A DNA stretch of 21,607 nt, taken from Acidiphilium sp. CAG:727. Its GTDB lineage: Bacteria > Bacillota > Clostridia > Christensenellales > Borkfalkiaceae. The notes under the pieces are model-generated. The model saw only the letters and a program-made list of their open reading frames with translations. It had not been told where the DNA came from and ran no database searches. Below, piece after piece: positions 6,427 to 13,948 of the stretch. A program made the position numbers and the translations under genes. The stretch spans positions 1,532 to 23,138 of the forward strand of contig FR898482.1 of NCBI GenBank assembly GCA_000437515.1. The letters are read 5' to 3'. Within the stretch, counting starts at the first letter, position 1, and each line of letters starts with the position of its first letter.

Positions 6427-6477
6427 TAAGCGTATTACGACTTGCATTTTCAAAAATAATATGCTATAATACGCTTA
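6427..6477. promoter_or_regulatory. 11-bp inverted repeat flanking the ATPase promoter (candidate operator)
   Basis: TAAGCGTATTA (6427-6437) and TAATACGCTTA (6467-6477) are perfect inverted copies 29 bases apart. The right copy overlaps the -10 box and predicted start; the left lies just upstream of the -35. A dimeric repressor or looping protein could control the gene here. No regulator gene is adjacent. Confidence 0.55.
6442..6470 (+). promoter_or_regulatory. Promoter of the AAA ATPase gene
   Basis: TTGCAT (6442-6447), 17-base spacer, TATAAT (6465-6470), with an extended -10 TG at 6462-6463. The predicted start is near 6477 and the leader about 47 bases long. The gene therefore has its own transcription unit. 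Confidence 0.75.
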
Positions 6478-6523
6478 ATAAAAATGGTAGACATACCAAA
6501 TAAACTAAATTGAGGTGTCTGAA

Positions 6524-7816
6524 ATGGAGATAAAAAGAGATAAATACCTGGAAATGCTTCAAATAAGACGTCATAACGGGTTTGTAAAAGTTATCACCGG
6601 CATCAGAAGGTGTGGCAAATCTTATCTTATGAATGATATCTTTTATGAAAAATTGAAAGAAGACGGCGTAAACGAAAACCATATCATTAAGTTTGCTTTT
6701 GATTCGGCGGAAGATTTATTGCTTATCGGAGAAGATTTACAGGAACTTGTTGCCAATAAAAAGAAAGTAGATCCGAAGAAATTTATGGCATACGTTTCGC
6801 AAAGAATGACCGACAGCGATATGTACTACCTTCTCCTCGACGAGGTGCAAAATCTTGATTGTTTCGAGGCTGTTTTGAACGGATATTTACGCAAAAAAAA
6901 TATGGACGTGTATGTAACCGGCAGTAACTCAAAATTTTTGTCAAGCGATGTATTGACCGAGTTTGCCGGCAGAGGTGACGAAATACATGTTTTACCGTTG
7001 TCTTTTTCGGAGTTTTATGCAAATTACGAAGACGGACTCGACTATGCTTTCGACGATTATATGGTTTACGGCGGCTTGCCTGCGGTTGCTTTAATGAAAA
7101 CTCCGGAACAGAAATCGAGTTATCTTAAAACGCAACTAGAGAACGTTTATCTTAAAGATATAGTCGAACGGCATAACCTCAACTCGGATGAAAATCTCGG
7201 CGAGCTTCTCGATATCATTGCGTCGGGGATTTCTTCTTTGACCAATCCGACGAAACTTGCAAACACTTTCAAAAGCGTTAAAAATTCGTCGCTAAGCGCA
7301 CTTACTATCGATCACTATATTACCTATATGCAACAGGCGTTTATGCTGTCCAAAGTAAACAGATACGATGTAAAGGGCAAAAAATATATCAGTACGCCAT
7401 ATAAAATATATTTCGAGGACGTCGGCTTGCGCAATGCAAGACTTGATTTCAGACAGATAGAAGAAACGCATCTGATGGAAAACATAATTTACAACGAACT
7501 TCGTTATCGCGGATATAACGTTGACGTCGGCGTTGTAGATACTCGAGAAAACATTGACGGTTCGTCCGAAAGGCGGCAACTTGAAATTGACTTTGTTGCA
7601 AATCAAGGCAATAAACGTTATTATATTCAATCGGCTTACGATATCCCGAATGAAGATAAAATGAAACAAGAAACCAAATCGTTTGATAAAACCAACGATT
7701 CATTCAAAAAAATAATCGTTGTCGGCAAAAGCATGAAACCGCGTCGCAACGAAAAAGGTTATTTGATTATCGGAGTAAAAGAGTTTTTGTTAGACCCGAA
7801 TAGTCTGGAACTATAA
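6524..7816 (+). CDS. AAA-family ATP-binding protein with DUF4143-type C-terminus
   Basis: A 430-residue protein of the AAA_14 + DUF4143 family, common in anaerobes and archaea and of unknown cellular role. Walker A is GIRRCGKS (27-33 region), Walker B is YLLLDE (102-107), and VTGSNSKFLSSD with a following GRGDEI carries the sensor and likely arginine finger. LSFSEFYANY and MVYGGLPAV are hallmarks of the family. The C-terminal part has E-IDFVA (from residue 354) and YYIQSAY, a pattern like a degenerate PD-(D/E)xK nuclease fold; the usual lysine is not evident, so nuclease activity is doubtful. I chose the ATG at 6524 because gaggtg lies 6 bases before it; a GTG at 6515 overlaps that ribosome site. 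It stands alone with its own promoter and terminator in the AT-rich accessory patch and was probably acquired. Confidence 0.85.
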   Translation: MEIKRDKYLEMLQIRRHNGFVKVITGIRRCGKSYLMNDIFYEKLKEDGVNENHIIKFAFDSAEDLLLIGEDLQELVANKKKVDPKKFMAYVSQRMTDSDMYYLLLDEVQNLDCFEAVLNGYLRKKNMDVYVTGSNSKFLSSDVLTEFAGRGDEIHVLPLSFSEFYANYEDGLDYAFDDYMVYGGLPAVALMKTPEQKSSYLKTQLENVYLKDIVERHNLNSDENLGELLDIIASGISSLTNPTKLANTFKSVKNSSLSALTIDHYITYMQQAFMLSKVNRYDVKGKKYISTPYKIYFEDVGLRNARLDFRQIEETHLMENIIYNELRYRGYNVDVGVVDTRENIDGSSERRQLEIDFVANQGNKRYYIQSAYDIPNEDKMKQETKSFDKTNDSFKKIIVVGKSMKPRRNEKGYLIIGVKEFLLDPNSLEL

Positions 7817-7942
7817 CTTTTCGATTTTATTTTTCGGTATTATGGTATCGGAAAAAGTCGGCTCCGTCAAGGGTATAAAATATCGCTGAAAACTATAAGT
7901 TAACCGCCTTATACGGCAATATTTTCTACTTATTCCTTGACC

Positions 7943-8092
7943 GTTCCGCCATTTCCCGATAGGTTGTTTGCCGAAAAAATAAATCTTCTCGGAGGTAAAG
8001 ACATCGAAAAACTGACTATAGACGATACGAAAGAGGCTGTAAAAAGTGCAAAAGGTGTGCGAACGCAAACATCCCCACTCCACCACAGATGA
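7943..8092 (+). pseudogene. Short coding remnant of unknown family
   Basis: One plus-strand frame reads like protein for its last 45 or so residues (VPPFPDRLFAEKIN, then KDIEKLTIDDTKEAVKSA, ending KGVRTQTSPLHHR and stop at 8092) but has no start codon with a ribosome site, and the frame is closed at 7888. Codon use looks natural. I do not recognise the family. It could be the 3' end of a gene cut by the element that brought in the ATPase, or a chance frame. The remaining bases between the ATPase stop and this stretch show nothing I can name. Confidence 0.3.
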
Positions 8093-8098
8093 AAAAAA

Positions 8099-8132
8099 CG
8101 AACTCTGATATAAAAACGGAGTTCGCTTTTTT
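8099..8132 (+). terminator. Bidirectional rho-independent terminator
   Basis: CGAACTC (8099-8105) pairs with GAGTTCG (8119-8125), followed by six T on the plus strand and preceded by seven A, which are T on the minus strand. It would end ATPase transcription. Confidence 0.75.
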
Positions 8133-8193
8133 CTTTTCAAGAGACTTTTTCTGCGTAAAATACCGATATAACACCATATTAAGACCGTAATTA

Positions 8194-8219
8194 CCGGGCG
8201 TTTAACCGCTCGGCTTTTT
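8194..8219 (+). terminator. Second terminator-like hairpin
   Basis: CCGGGCG (8194-8200) and CGCTCGG (8207-8213) pair with one G-T wobble; CTTTTT follows. Tandem with the terminators on either side. Confidence 0.55.
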
Positions 8220-8243
8220 CTATACTCAAAAACAGGTGCCTGC

Positions 8244-8261
8244 TATGCCGGACAAGAATAA
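8244..8261. repeat. 18-base repeat, copy 1
   Basis: TATGCCGGACAAGAATAA, identical to 12337-12354. Here it lies between two terminators, just after the 10-base palindrome CAGGTGCCTG. Confidence 0.7.
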
Positions 8262-8290
8262 TACGAACTTTTTGCAGTCTGTTATGCGAA

Positions 8291-8324
8291 AAGCGGGGAT
8301 TTTTTACGGAATTCCCGCTTTTTT
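8291..8324 (+). terminator. Third terminator, just upstream of the pfl promoter
   Basis: AAGCGGG and CCCGCTT pair (8291-8297 / 8314-8320), extended by a wobble and A-T pairs, then a T run to 8324. It insulates pflB from readthrough. Confidence 0.7.
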
Positions 8325-8404
8325 GTTCTTTTTTGCGCAAACTGTAATTAAAAATTATTTATTTGCGTTTGTTGCTTTTGCAATAGATAAATTTTATCGA
8401 TATA

Positions 8405-8413
8405 TGTTATAAT
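8405..8413 (+). promoter_or_regulatory. Extended -10 promoter of pflBA
   Basis: TG at 8405-8406, one base, then TATAAT (8408-8413). No good -35 is present at 16-18 bases, so it is probably an extended -10 or activator-dependent promoter. The leader contains a hairpin CCGACC/GGTCGG (8436-8452) ending 2 bases before the GGAGG ribosome site (8455-8459). Confidence 0.6.
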
Positions 8414-8468
8414 AAGCACGCAAACTAAAGAATAGCCGACCGTGCAGGTCGGACGGAGGTTATATATT

Positions 8469-10691
8469 ATGGACGCTTGGAAAAATTTCGTCGGCGGCGA
8501 TTACGAAAAACGTATCGACGTACGCAATTTCATACAGAAAAACTATACTCCTTACGAAGGTGACGATTCCTTCCTCGCGAAGCCCACGGCGCGCACCGAC
8601 GCCCTTATGGCGAAGGTAAACGATTTACTTAAAGCCGAACGCGACAAAGGCGGCGTATTAGACGTAGACACCGAGAGAGTTTCGGGTATTACCGAATACC
8701 CAGCGGGATATATCGACAAAGACAACGAACTTATCGTCGGACTTCAAACCGACGCTCCGTTGAAGCGCGGTATAAACCCGTACGGCGGTATGCGCATGGC
8801 GCGCAGCGCGTGCGAACAATACGGTTACAAGGTTTCGGACAAAATCGAAGAAGAATTCAAATACAAGACGACGCATAACGACGGAGTCTTCTCGGTGTAC
8901 ACCGAAGAAATGAGAGCGGCAAGGCACGTAGGTCTTCTTACCGGTCTTCCCGACGCGTACGGCAGAGGCCGGATCATCGGCGACTACCGCAGAATCGCGC
9001 TTTACGGCGTAGATTATCTTATCGCGCAGAAAGAAGCCTCAAAAAAGGCTTACGGACTTCGTGATATGAGCGAAGACAACATCCGCACTTTACAGGAACT
9101 CGCCTATCAGATAAAAGCCCTGGAAGACCTTAAAGCGATGGCGGGAATTTACGGTTACGATATATCTAAACCCGCGACCGACGCCCGCGAGGCAATTCAG
9201 TGGACGTACTTCGGCTATCTTGCCGCAATTAAGGAACAAAACGGCGCGGCGATGAGCCTCGGCAGAGTTTCTACTTTCCTCGATATTTACATCGAAAGGG
9301 ATATAAAAGCGGGTATCCTGACCGAAGAAACGGCGCAGGAACTTATCGACGATTTCGTCATAAAACTCCGCATTACCCGTCAACTTCGCACGCCGGAATA
9401 CAACGATTTGTTCGGCGGCGACCCGACCTGGACCACCGAATCGGTAGGCGGCATGGGCGAAGACGGAAGAACGCTCGTAACGAAAACTTCGTTCCGTATG
9501 CTCAACACTCTTTACACGTTAGGCTCCGCGCCCGAACCGAATCTGACGATTTTGTGGTCAACCGGACTCCCCGAAGGATTCAAGAAATTCTGCGCGAAAG
9601 TGTCGGTAGACACGGATTCCGTTCAGTACGAAAACGACGACGTAATGCGCCCCGTATACGGCGACGATTACGCTATCGCATGCTGCGTTTCGGCGATGAA
9701 AATCGGCAAACAAATGCAATTCTTCGGCGCGAGATGCAACCTGGCAAAACTGCTTCTCTTTACGCTTAACGGCGGCAAAGACGAAAGATACGGCATACAG
9801 GTAGCCCCCGAGGGCAAGAAATTCGAAGGCAAACTCGACTACGACGAAGTAGTAACGGCTTTCAAAAAATACAGAAAATGGCTGTGCAGATTATACGTGA
9901 ACACGCTTAACGTTATCCACTATATGCACGACAGATATTGCTACGAAAAAGTCCAGATGGCTCTTCACGACGACGAAGTAGAACGCTTCCTCGCATGCGG
10001 CGTTGCCGGTCTTTCGGTTATAACCGATTCGCTTTCGGCTATCAAGTACGCAAACGTTACGCCCGTTTACGGCGAAAACGGACTTATAACCGATTTCAAT
10101 ATCGAAGGCGACTTCCCCAAATACGGCAACGACGACGACAGAGTAGACAAAATAGCCGTAGAAGTGCTTAAAGGCTTTGAAGAAGAACTTAAAAATACCC
10201 CTGCTTACCGCAACGCGAAGCACACGCTTTCCGCCCTTACGATTACGTCTAACGTCGTATACGGCAAAAAAACCGGTTCCACGCCCGACGGAAGAAAAGC
10301 GGGAGAGCCTTTCGCGCCGGGGGCAAACCCGATGCACCACCGCGACGCAAGCGGCGCGCTGGCTTCGCTTAACTCGGTTGCCAAAATTCCTTACGAATAC
10401 TGCCGCGACGGCATTTCGAATACATTCTCGATAACTCCGTCCGCGCTCGGCGAAAACAAAGAACAACGCGTAGACAACCTCGTAGACATGCTTGACGGTT
10501 ACTTCGCCCAGGGCGCGCATCACCTTAACGTAAACGTTATCGACCGCGAAAAACTCGTACAGGCTATGGAACACCCCGAACTCTACCCCAACATCACGAT
10601 AAGAGTTTCGGGCTACGCCGTAAACTTCCATAAACTCAGCAAGGCGCACCAACTCGAAGTGTTGAAACGTACTTACCATGACAGAGTCTGA
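8469..10691 (+). CDS. pflB: Pyruvate formate-lyase (formate C-acetyltransferase)
   Basis: A glycyl-radical enzyme converting pyruvate and CoA to acetyl-CoA and formate in the cytoplasm during anaerobic sugar fermentation. The 740-residue length matches the family. The catalytic cysteine pair is in ACCVSAM (Cys405-Cys406) and the radical glycine is Gly715 in RVSGYAVNF near the C-terminus. YGGMRMARSACEQYGY and the final KLSKAHQLEVLKRTYHDRV are also typical of true PFL rather than glycerol or choline lyases. ATG at 8469 is chosen because GGAGG lies 9 bases before it. The adjacent activase gene overlaps its end, so the two form an operon. Codon use matches the rest of the chromosome, unlike the AT-rich patch upstream. 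Confidence 0.97.
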   Translation: MDAWKNFVGGDYEKRIDVRNFIQKNYTPYEGDDSFLAKPTARTDALMAKVNDLLKAERDKGGVLDVDTERVSGITEYPAGYIDKDNELIVGLQTDAPLKRGINPYGGMRMARSACEQYGYKVSDKIEEEFKYKTTHNDGVFSVYTEEMRAARHVGLLTGLPDAYGRGRIIGDYRRIALYGVDYLIAQKEASKKAYGLRDMSEDNIRTLQELAYQIKALEDLKAMAGIYGYDISKPATDAREAIQWTYFGYLAAIKEQNGAAMSLGRVSTFLDIYIERDIKAGILTEETAQELIDDFVIKLRITRQLRTPEYNDLFGGDPTWTTESVGGMGEDGRTLVTKTSFRMLNTLYTLGSAPEPNLTILWSTGLPEGFKKFCAKVSVDTDSVQYENDDVMRPVYGDDYAIACCVSAMKIGKQMQFFGARCNLAKLLLFTLNGGKDERYGIQVAPEGKKFEGKLDYDEVVTAFKKYRKWLCRLYVNTLNVIHYMHDRYCYEKVQMALHDDEVERFLACGVAGLSVITDSLSAIKYANVTPVYGENGLITDFNIEGDFPKYGNDDDRVDKIAVEVLKGFEEELKNTPAYRNAKHTLSALTITSNVVYGKKTGSTPDGRKAGEPFAPGANPMHHRDASGALASLNSVAKIPYEYCRDGISNTFSITPSALGENKEQRVDNLVDMLDGYFAQGAHHLNVNVIDREKLVQAMEHPELYPNITIRVSGYAVNFHKLSKAHQLEVLKRTYHDRV

Positions 10692-11355
10692 CGGAAAAGT
10701 TAAAGGCTACGTCGATTCGATATACTGCGGTTCGGGCGTTGACGGCGACGGATTACGCGTAGTGGTATTCTTCTGCGGTTGCAATTTACGTTGCGGATTT
10801 TGCCACAACCCCGAAACGTTGTTCAAAAAAGGCAGAGAAGTCACCGTAGACGAAGTAGTTCAAAGATGTTTAAGATACCGCGGTTACATTCGGCGCGGCG
10901 GCGTTACTCTTTCGGGCGGAGAGCCGTTTTTACAAAAGGCGTTTTGTCTTGCTTTGATTTCGGAGTTGAAAAAAGAAAACGTAAACGTAGCGATAGAAAC
11001 CAACGGCAAAATTACCGACGAAGATCTGATCAAAGCGGCAGATTCGTTTATAGTGGACGTTAAAAATCAGGAAACGGACGATCTGTCGGCTTACGAAGAA
11101 TTCTTATCCGTCTGCGAACGCGAAAACAAGTCGGTAACGCTCACGAACGTGCTTATACCCGAAGTGAACGGCGGAAAAACGACCGAATTAAAAACTCTTA
11201 AAGACTCTCACGGGTGCGTAAAGAGAATAAAGTTTTTGCCGTTTCATAAAATGTGCGAAGAAAAATACGACGCGATAGGTCAACCGTTTTTATATAAAAA
11301 ATACCGGGAAGCCGAAAACGAAGATCTGGACAAGGCTTACGACAGCGTAAAATAA
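10678..11355 (+). CDS. pflA: Pyruvate formate-lyase activating enzyme (radical SAM)
   Basis: A 225-residue radical-SAM activase that generates the glycyl radical on PflB. The 4Fe-4S motif CxxxCxxC is C35-NLR-C39-GF-C42, followed by HNP as in the family. GGVTLSGGEPFLQ is the glycine-rich SAM-binding stretch, and VAIETNGK and DSFIVDVKN follow in the expected order. The N-terminus (GYVDSIYCGSGVDGDGLR) aligns with the usual start of PflA. The reading frame begins 14 bases before the pflB stop with no clear ribosome site of its own, implying translational coupling. It is slightly shorter than the E. coli protein (about 245 residues), the difference being mainly at the C-terminus. Confidence 0.95.
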   Translation: MTESDGKVKGYVDSIYCGSGVDGDGLRVVVFFCGCNLRCGFCHNPETLFKKGREVTVDEVVQRCLRYRGYIRRGGVTLSGGEPFLQKAFCLALISELKKENVNVAIETNGKITDEDLIKAADSFIVDVKNQETDDLSAYEEFLSVCERENKSVTLTNVLIPEVNGGKTTELKTLKDSHGCVKRIKFLPFHKMCEEKYDAIGQPFLYKKYREAENEDLDKAYDSVK

Positions 11356-11370
11356 TTTCATAAAGTTTAA

Positions 11371-11403
11371 GGCGACTCGCGGAAAATTCCGCAAGTCGCC
11401 TTT
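11371..11403. terminator. Strong terminator between convergent genes
   Basis: GGCGACT-C-GCGGAA (11371-11384) pairs with TTCCGC-A-AGTCGCC (11387-11400), one C-A mismatch in 14 positions, then TTT. It lies between pflA and the minus-strand lipoprotein gene and may serve both. Confidence 0.8.
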
Positions 11404-11423
11404 AATATTAAGAAATAATACGA

Positions 11424-12266
11424 TTAAGTTTTATCGGACGTCTGAATTTTTTGCAATTCTCTCTTTACGATGTCGTATATAGATTTATCGTACGAATTAC
11501 TTTGTTTTGAATCGATTTCGTAAATCATCGCTTTGCTTTTACCGTCCGACTTGCCTTTTAACTCTGCCTTTACCCACAGACCGAGCCAACAGGATTTGTT
11601 AAACGTAAGTTTCATTTCGAGAACGTACGAAGTAACCTCGAACTTCTCTTGTTCGTTTCCGAGAGATATAAGCCCGTCTTCGTTGACGACGCCCTTACCG
11701 TATAAAACGTAAACGCCGCTACCCGATACGGTCGCCGAACATTCGAAATCAACGTCCGCTTCGCTTAACTCGTCGGTAATATCGAAAGCCGTAAGCGAAG
11801 TTTTAAGCCACGTTTCGGAAACGACGAAAGAGTCGTACATAATCTCGTCTTTCATATCGTAATCGGTCCGCGAATTAGTAGTGACGCTCCATGGCCGATT
11901 CGAATCGGGACGATTTGCGCGCACGACGTTATAAGTATCGCCGGCTTTTTCTGCGCATTTCAAAAACGTATAATCGCCTTTTTCCGATTGAGCAGATGCG
12001 AAAATGCCTTTTTCGACGTCGAAAGTCGTGTAATCGACCGCATAAGAAAACGCATCCTCTAATTCGTTTTTATAAGAAATCTGCTCTGTCTTCGTAAATT
12101 TTTCGGCGTTTTTGGTTCCTTGAAGCGCCGTGTTACAAACTGCAAACGCCGTTTCGTTGTCTACAGGTTTAGTCTTCGTGTCGGCTTTGTTTTTACATGC
12201 GAACGAAGCGAAAGCCGTGGTTGCGATTAAAAGAATCGCGGGGATAATTTTACGGTTTTTTTTCAT
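11424..12266 (-). CDS. Predicted lipoprotein of unknown function
   Basis: A 280-residue protein I do not recognise. The signal peptide ends ASFAC with lipobox cysteine at residue 24, followed by a polar lysine/threonine linker (KNKADTKTKPVDNET). The mature part is rich in short beta-type stretches (FDVEKGIFASAQ, VYVLYGKGVVNEDGLISLG, YVLEMKLTFNKSC) and resembles outer-surface proteins that measure or bind something, but no motif is clear. The start is supported by aaaggag 8-9 bases upstream. It follows the transglutaminase-like lipoprotein gene on the same strand but is separated by a strong hairpin pair (12288-12326), so co-transcription is uncertain. Confidence 0.75.
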   Translation of the reverse strand: MKKNRKIIPAILLIATTAFASFACKNKADTKTKPVDNETAFAVCNTALQGTKNAEKFTKTEQISYKNELEDAFSYAVDYTTFDVEKGIFASAQSEKGDYTFLKCAEKAGDTYNVVRANRPDSNRPWSVTTNSRTDYDMKDEIMYDSFVVSETWLKTSLTAFDITDELSEADVDFECSATVSGSGVYVLYGKGVVNEDGLISLGNEQEKFEVTSYVLEMKLTFNKSCWLGLWVKAELKGKSDGKSKAMIYEIDSKQSNSYDKSIYDIVKRELQKIQTSDKT

Positions 12267-12287
12267 AAGGTTTCTCCTTTAAGAAAA

Positions 12288-12326
12288 TTTTTCGTCGTCA
12301 GACGAAAAAGGGGTACCCCTTTTTTT
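12288..12326. terminator. Two overlapping palindromes, terminator-like
   Basis: TTTTTCGTC (12288-12296), loop GTCA, GACGAAAAA (12301-12309) is a perfect 9-bp stem. The same AAAAA (12305-12309) starts the perfect 20-base palindrome AAAAAGGGGTACCCCTTTTT ending at 12324. The two stems share bases and exclude each other. On the minus strand they follow the transglutaminase gene and precede the lipoprotein gene, so they could terminate or attenuate. Confidence 0.65.
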
Positions 12327-12336
12327 GTTTGTTCTG

Positions 12337-12354
12337 TATGCCGGACAAGAATAA
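12337..12354. repeat. 18-base repeat, copy 2
   Basis: TATGCCGGACAAGAATAA, identical to 8244-8261. This copy lies between the stop of the transglutaminase-like gene and the hairpin pair. Confidence 0.7.
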
Positions 12355-12355
12355 A

Positions 12356-13885
12356 TCATTCCCCGTAGGTTATGGTCGCGGACGTAATATAGCCGTTGCC
12401 GCTGCCTATTTTTACCTTGGCAAAATCTGCTTCGCTTCCGCCGTAATTTACGGTTTTTATACCCGTACAACCTCTGAAAGCGTAATCGCCGATCTTTTCA
12501 AGACCTTTTCCGAGCGTTATTTTCGTTATTCCGTTGCAGCCCGAAAACGCCTGTTCCCTTATTCTTAAAAGCGAATCGGGAAGCGATATTTCGGTTAAAT
12601 CGGTTCTGTTGAAGAATGCCGAAACGGCTATCGACGTTACGGCGTAATCCCTCGTACCGTAAGTAACCGATTCGGGAACGACGAGCGTTCTGTCTTGCAA
12701 CCTGTCGAAAAGCAGACCGCTTTTATACGTTTTGGTTACGTCTGTGACCTCTATTCCGTCGTAACGCGAACGTCTGTAAGTAATATCGCCGTACTTACGC
12801 GATACCCCCGCAAGCCATATATCGTCGTTTACGTATTCGGCAGTCGCTCTGGCGGGCAAGGTATACAAAAAGTTGACCGCGCCGCTATCGGTACCCGCGG
12901 TATCGGGCGTATGATATTTATGATGAGTTAAAAACGTTTCGTCCGTATTAAGAAAGTAGGTATAATCGGCGTAGTCGGACGAATTGCCGTCGTCCCACGT
13001 CGGGTCTACCCAATACCAGTTACCGTCTAATTTAACGAGATTCCACGCATGCCCGCCGGAATCTCTGCCGTAGTTATCCAGCCCCTGTCCCGTTACGAAA
13101 TAATTGTCTATCCCTAAAAGATTAAGCGCGAGTTGGTACGTTCTCGCGTAGCCCTCGCACACGACGCCCTTCTTTTCGGCGACGCCGATAACGTTATGCG
13201 CCCACGCTTCGGCAGACGGTTGACCGCTCTGATTATACGCATAGTCTACGTCCGAAATTATAAGATCGTGCAGACACATAATCTGCTCGTAAGTCGTAGT
13301 CTGTTTACGCGCTTCGTAAAGATATTTCGACATCGTTTTACGGATACGATTGAGTTTAACCTCTCTGTCGCTCGCTTTCGCGTACGCCGCGTCCGTAACG
13401 ATATAGAGCGAAGTCTCGGAATAATAAACGGACGTGTCGAACCAATATGCAAGCGGATTATCGTCGCGGAAAGTTTTCCACACGGCGATCGCTTCGTCGG
13501 TTGTAAGCCCCGAATAGTTTACTTCCGCAAGCACGTATGCGTATTTATTGTTATAAACCTTCCGATAGTCTGCGTCTTTATAAGTGTCGTACGTCTTATA
13601 AACCCTTTCGAGCGAATTGTACAACGCGATTTTTTCAGTCGAATTATCCGCCGTCGCAAAATAAGTATAGCCGTGCGACGAATTGCCGTCCGACAAATCG
13701 ACCAACGGTATATACGACGGTAATTCTTCGTCTACGTAATCGTCGGAAGGTTGCTCTTCGGGATAGTTTTTCGTCGGGTCGTCTACGACTTTATCGATAA
13801 TATCGGATATGATACTGCACGACGACAAGCATAAAAGCGCGACTACCGTCAACATTAAAATAAAATTGCGTAATAATTTTTTCAT
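12356..13885 (-). CDS. Lipoprotein with transglutaminase-like domain and leucine-rich repeats
   Basis: A 509-residue surface lipoprotein: signal peptide with lipobox LSSC (Cys23) and an acidic linker (residues 30-66). A transglutaminase-like cysteine-protease fold follows with the full catalytic triad: Cys243 in GVVCEGYARTY, His279 in SGGHAWNLV, and Asp294 in WYWVDPTWDD. Residues about 415-509 are BspA/LRR_5-type repeats (FFNRTDLTEISLPDSLLRI, AFSGCNGITKITLGKGLEKI, AFRGCTGIKTVNYGG). The catalytic domain probably cleaves or crosslinks peptides or cell-wall material at the surface; the repeats probably bind proteins or polysaccharides. The target is unknown. The ribosome site before the ATG is weak. 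No partner gene is evident. Confidence 0.9.
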   Translation of the reverse strand: MKKLLRNFILMLTVVALLCLSSCSIISDIIDKVVDDPTKNYPEEQPSDDYVDEELPSYIPLVDLSDGNSSHGYTYFATADNSTEKIALYNSLERVYKTYDTYKDADYRKVYNNKYAYVLAEVNYSGLTTDEAIAVWKTFRDDNPLAYWFDTSVYYSETSLYIVTDAAYAKASDREVKLNRIRKTMSKYLYEARKQTTTYEQIMCLHDLIISDVDYAYNQSGQPSAEAWAHNVIGVAEKKGVVCEGYARTYQLALNLLGIDNYFVTGQGLDNYGRDSGGHAWNLVKLDGNWYWVDPTWDDGNSSDYADYTYFLNTDETFLTHHKYHTPDTAGTDSGAVNFLYTLPARATAEYVNDDIWLAGVSRKYGDITYRRSRYDGIEVTDVTKTYKSGLLFDRLQDRTLVVPESVTYGTRDYAVTSIAVSAFFNRTDLTEISLPDSLLRIREQAFSGCNGITKITLGKGLEKIGDYAFRGCTGIKTVNYGGSEADFAKVKIGSGNGYITSATITYGE

Positions 13886-13948
13886 ATCAAATCTCGATTT
13901 TTTTGTTTATATACAGCGTCGGCGAAACGCCGTTCGAAAAGACGAACG

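Larger units (their letters stand above)
5758..6441. other. Gene-free, AT-rich tract rich in hairpins and short repeats
   Basis: About 680 bases with no convincing coding frame on either strand. The left two thirds carry at least seven perfect or near-perfect inverted repeats of 5-11 bp stem and a set of GTAACC direct repeats, listed separately. The right third holds a minus-strand terminator-like hairpin. The tract lies between the recombinase remnant and the ATPase gene, so it may be the end region of the decayed element (recombinase arm sites), a structured leader of the minus-strand small gene, or a non-coding RNA locus. The sequence alone does not decide. Confidence 0.6.

Noticed and set aside
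6524..7816. ATPase as an active nuclease
   Set aside because: The C-terminal E-IDFVA/YYIQSAY resembles a PD-(D/E)xK core, but the expected lysine is not visible, so activity is not claimed.
5126..7882. GTCAAGG with similar following bases at 5126 and 7867 as possible attachment-site duplicates
   Set aside because: Only 7 bases are identical and the rest drifts; not enough to claim element ends.
8245..8412. 55-codon plus-strand ORF (MPDKNN..., hydrophobic middle) with aggtg upstream
   Set aside because: It runs straight through a terminator hairpin and T run, which creates the Phe-rich stretch, and ends inside the pflB -10 box; most likely chance.
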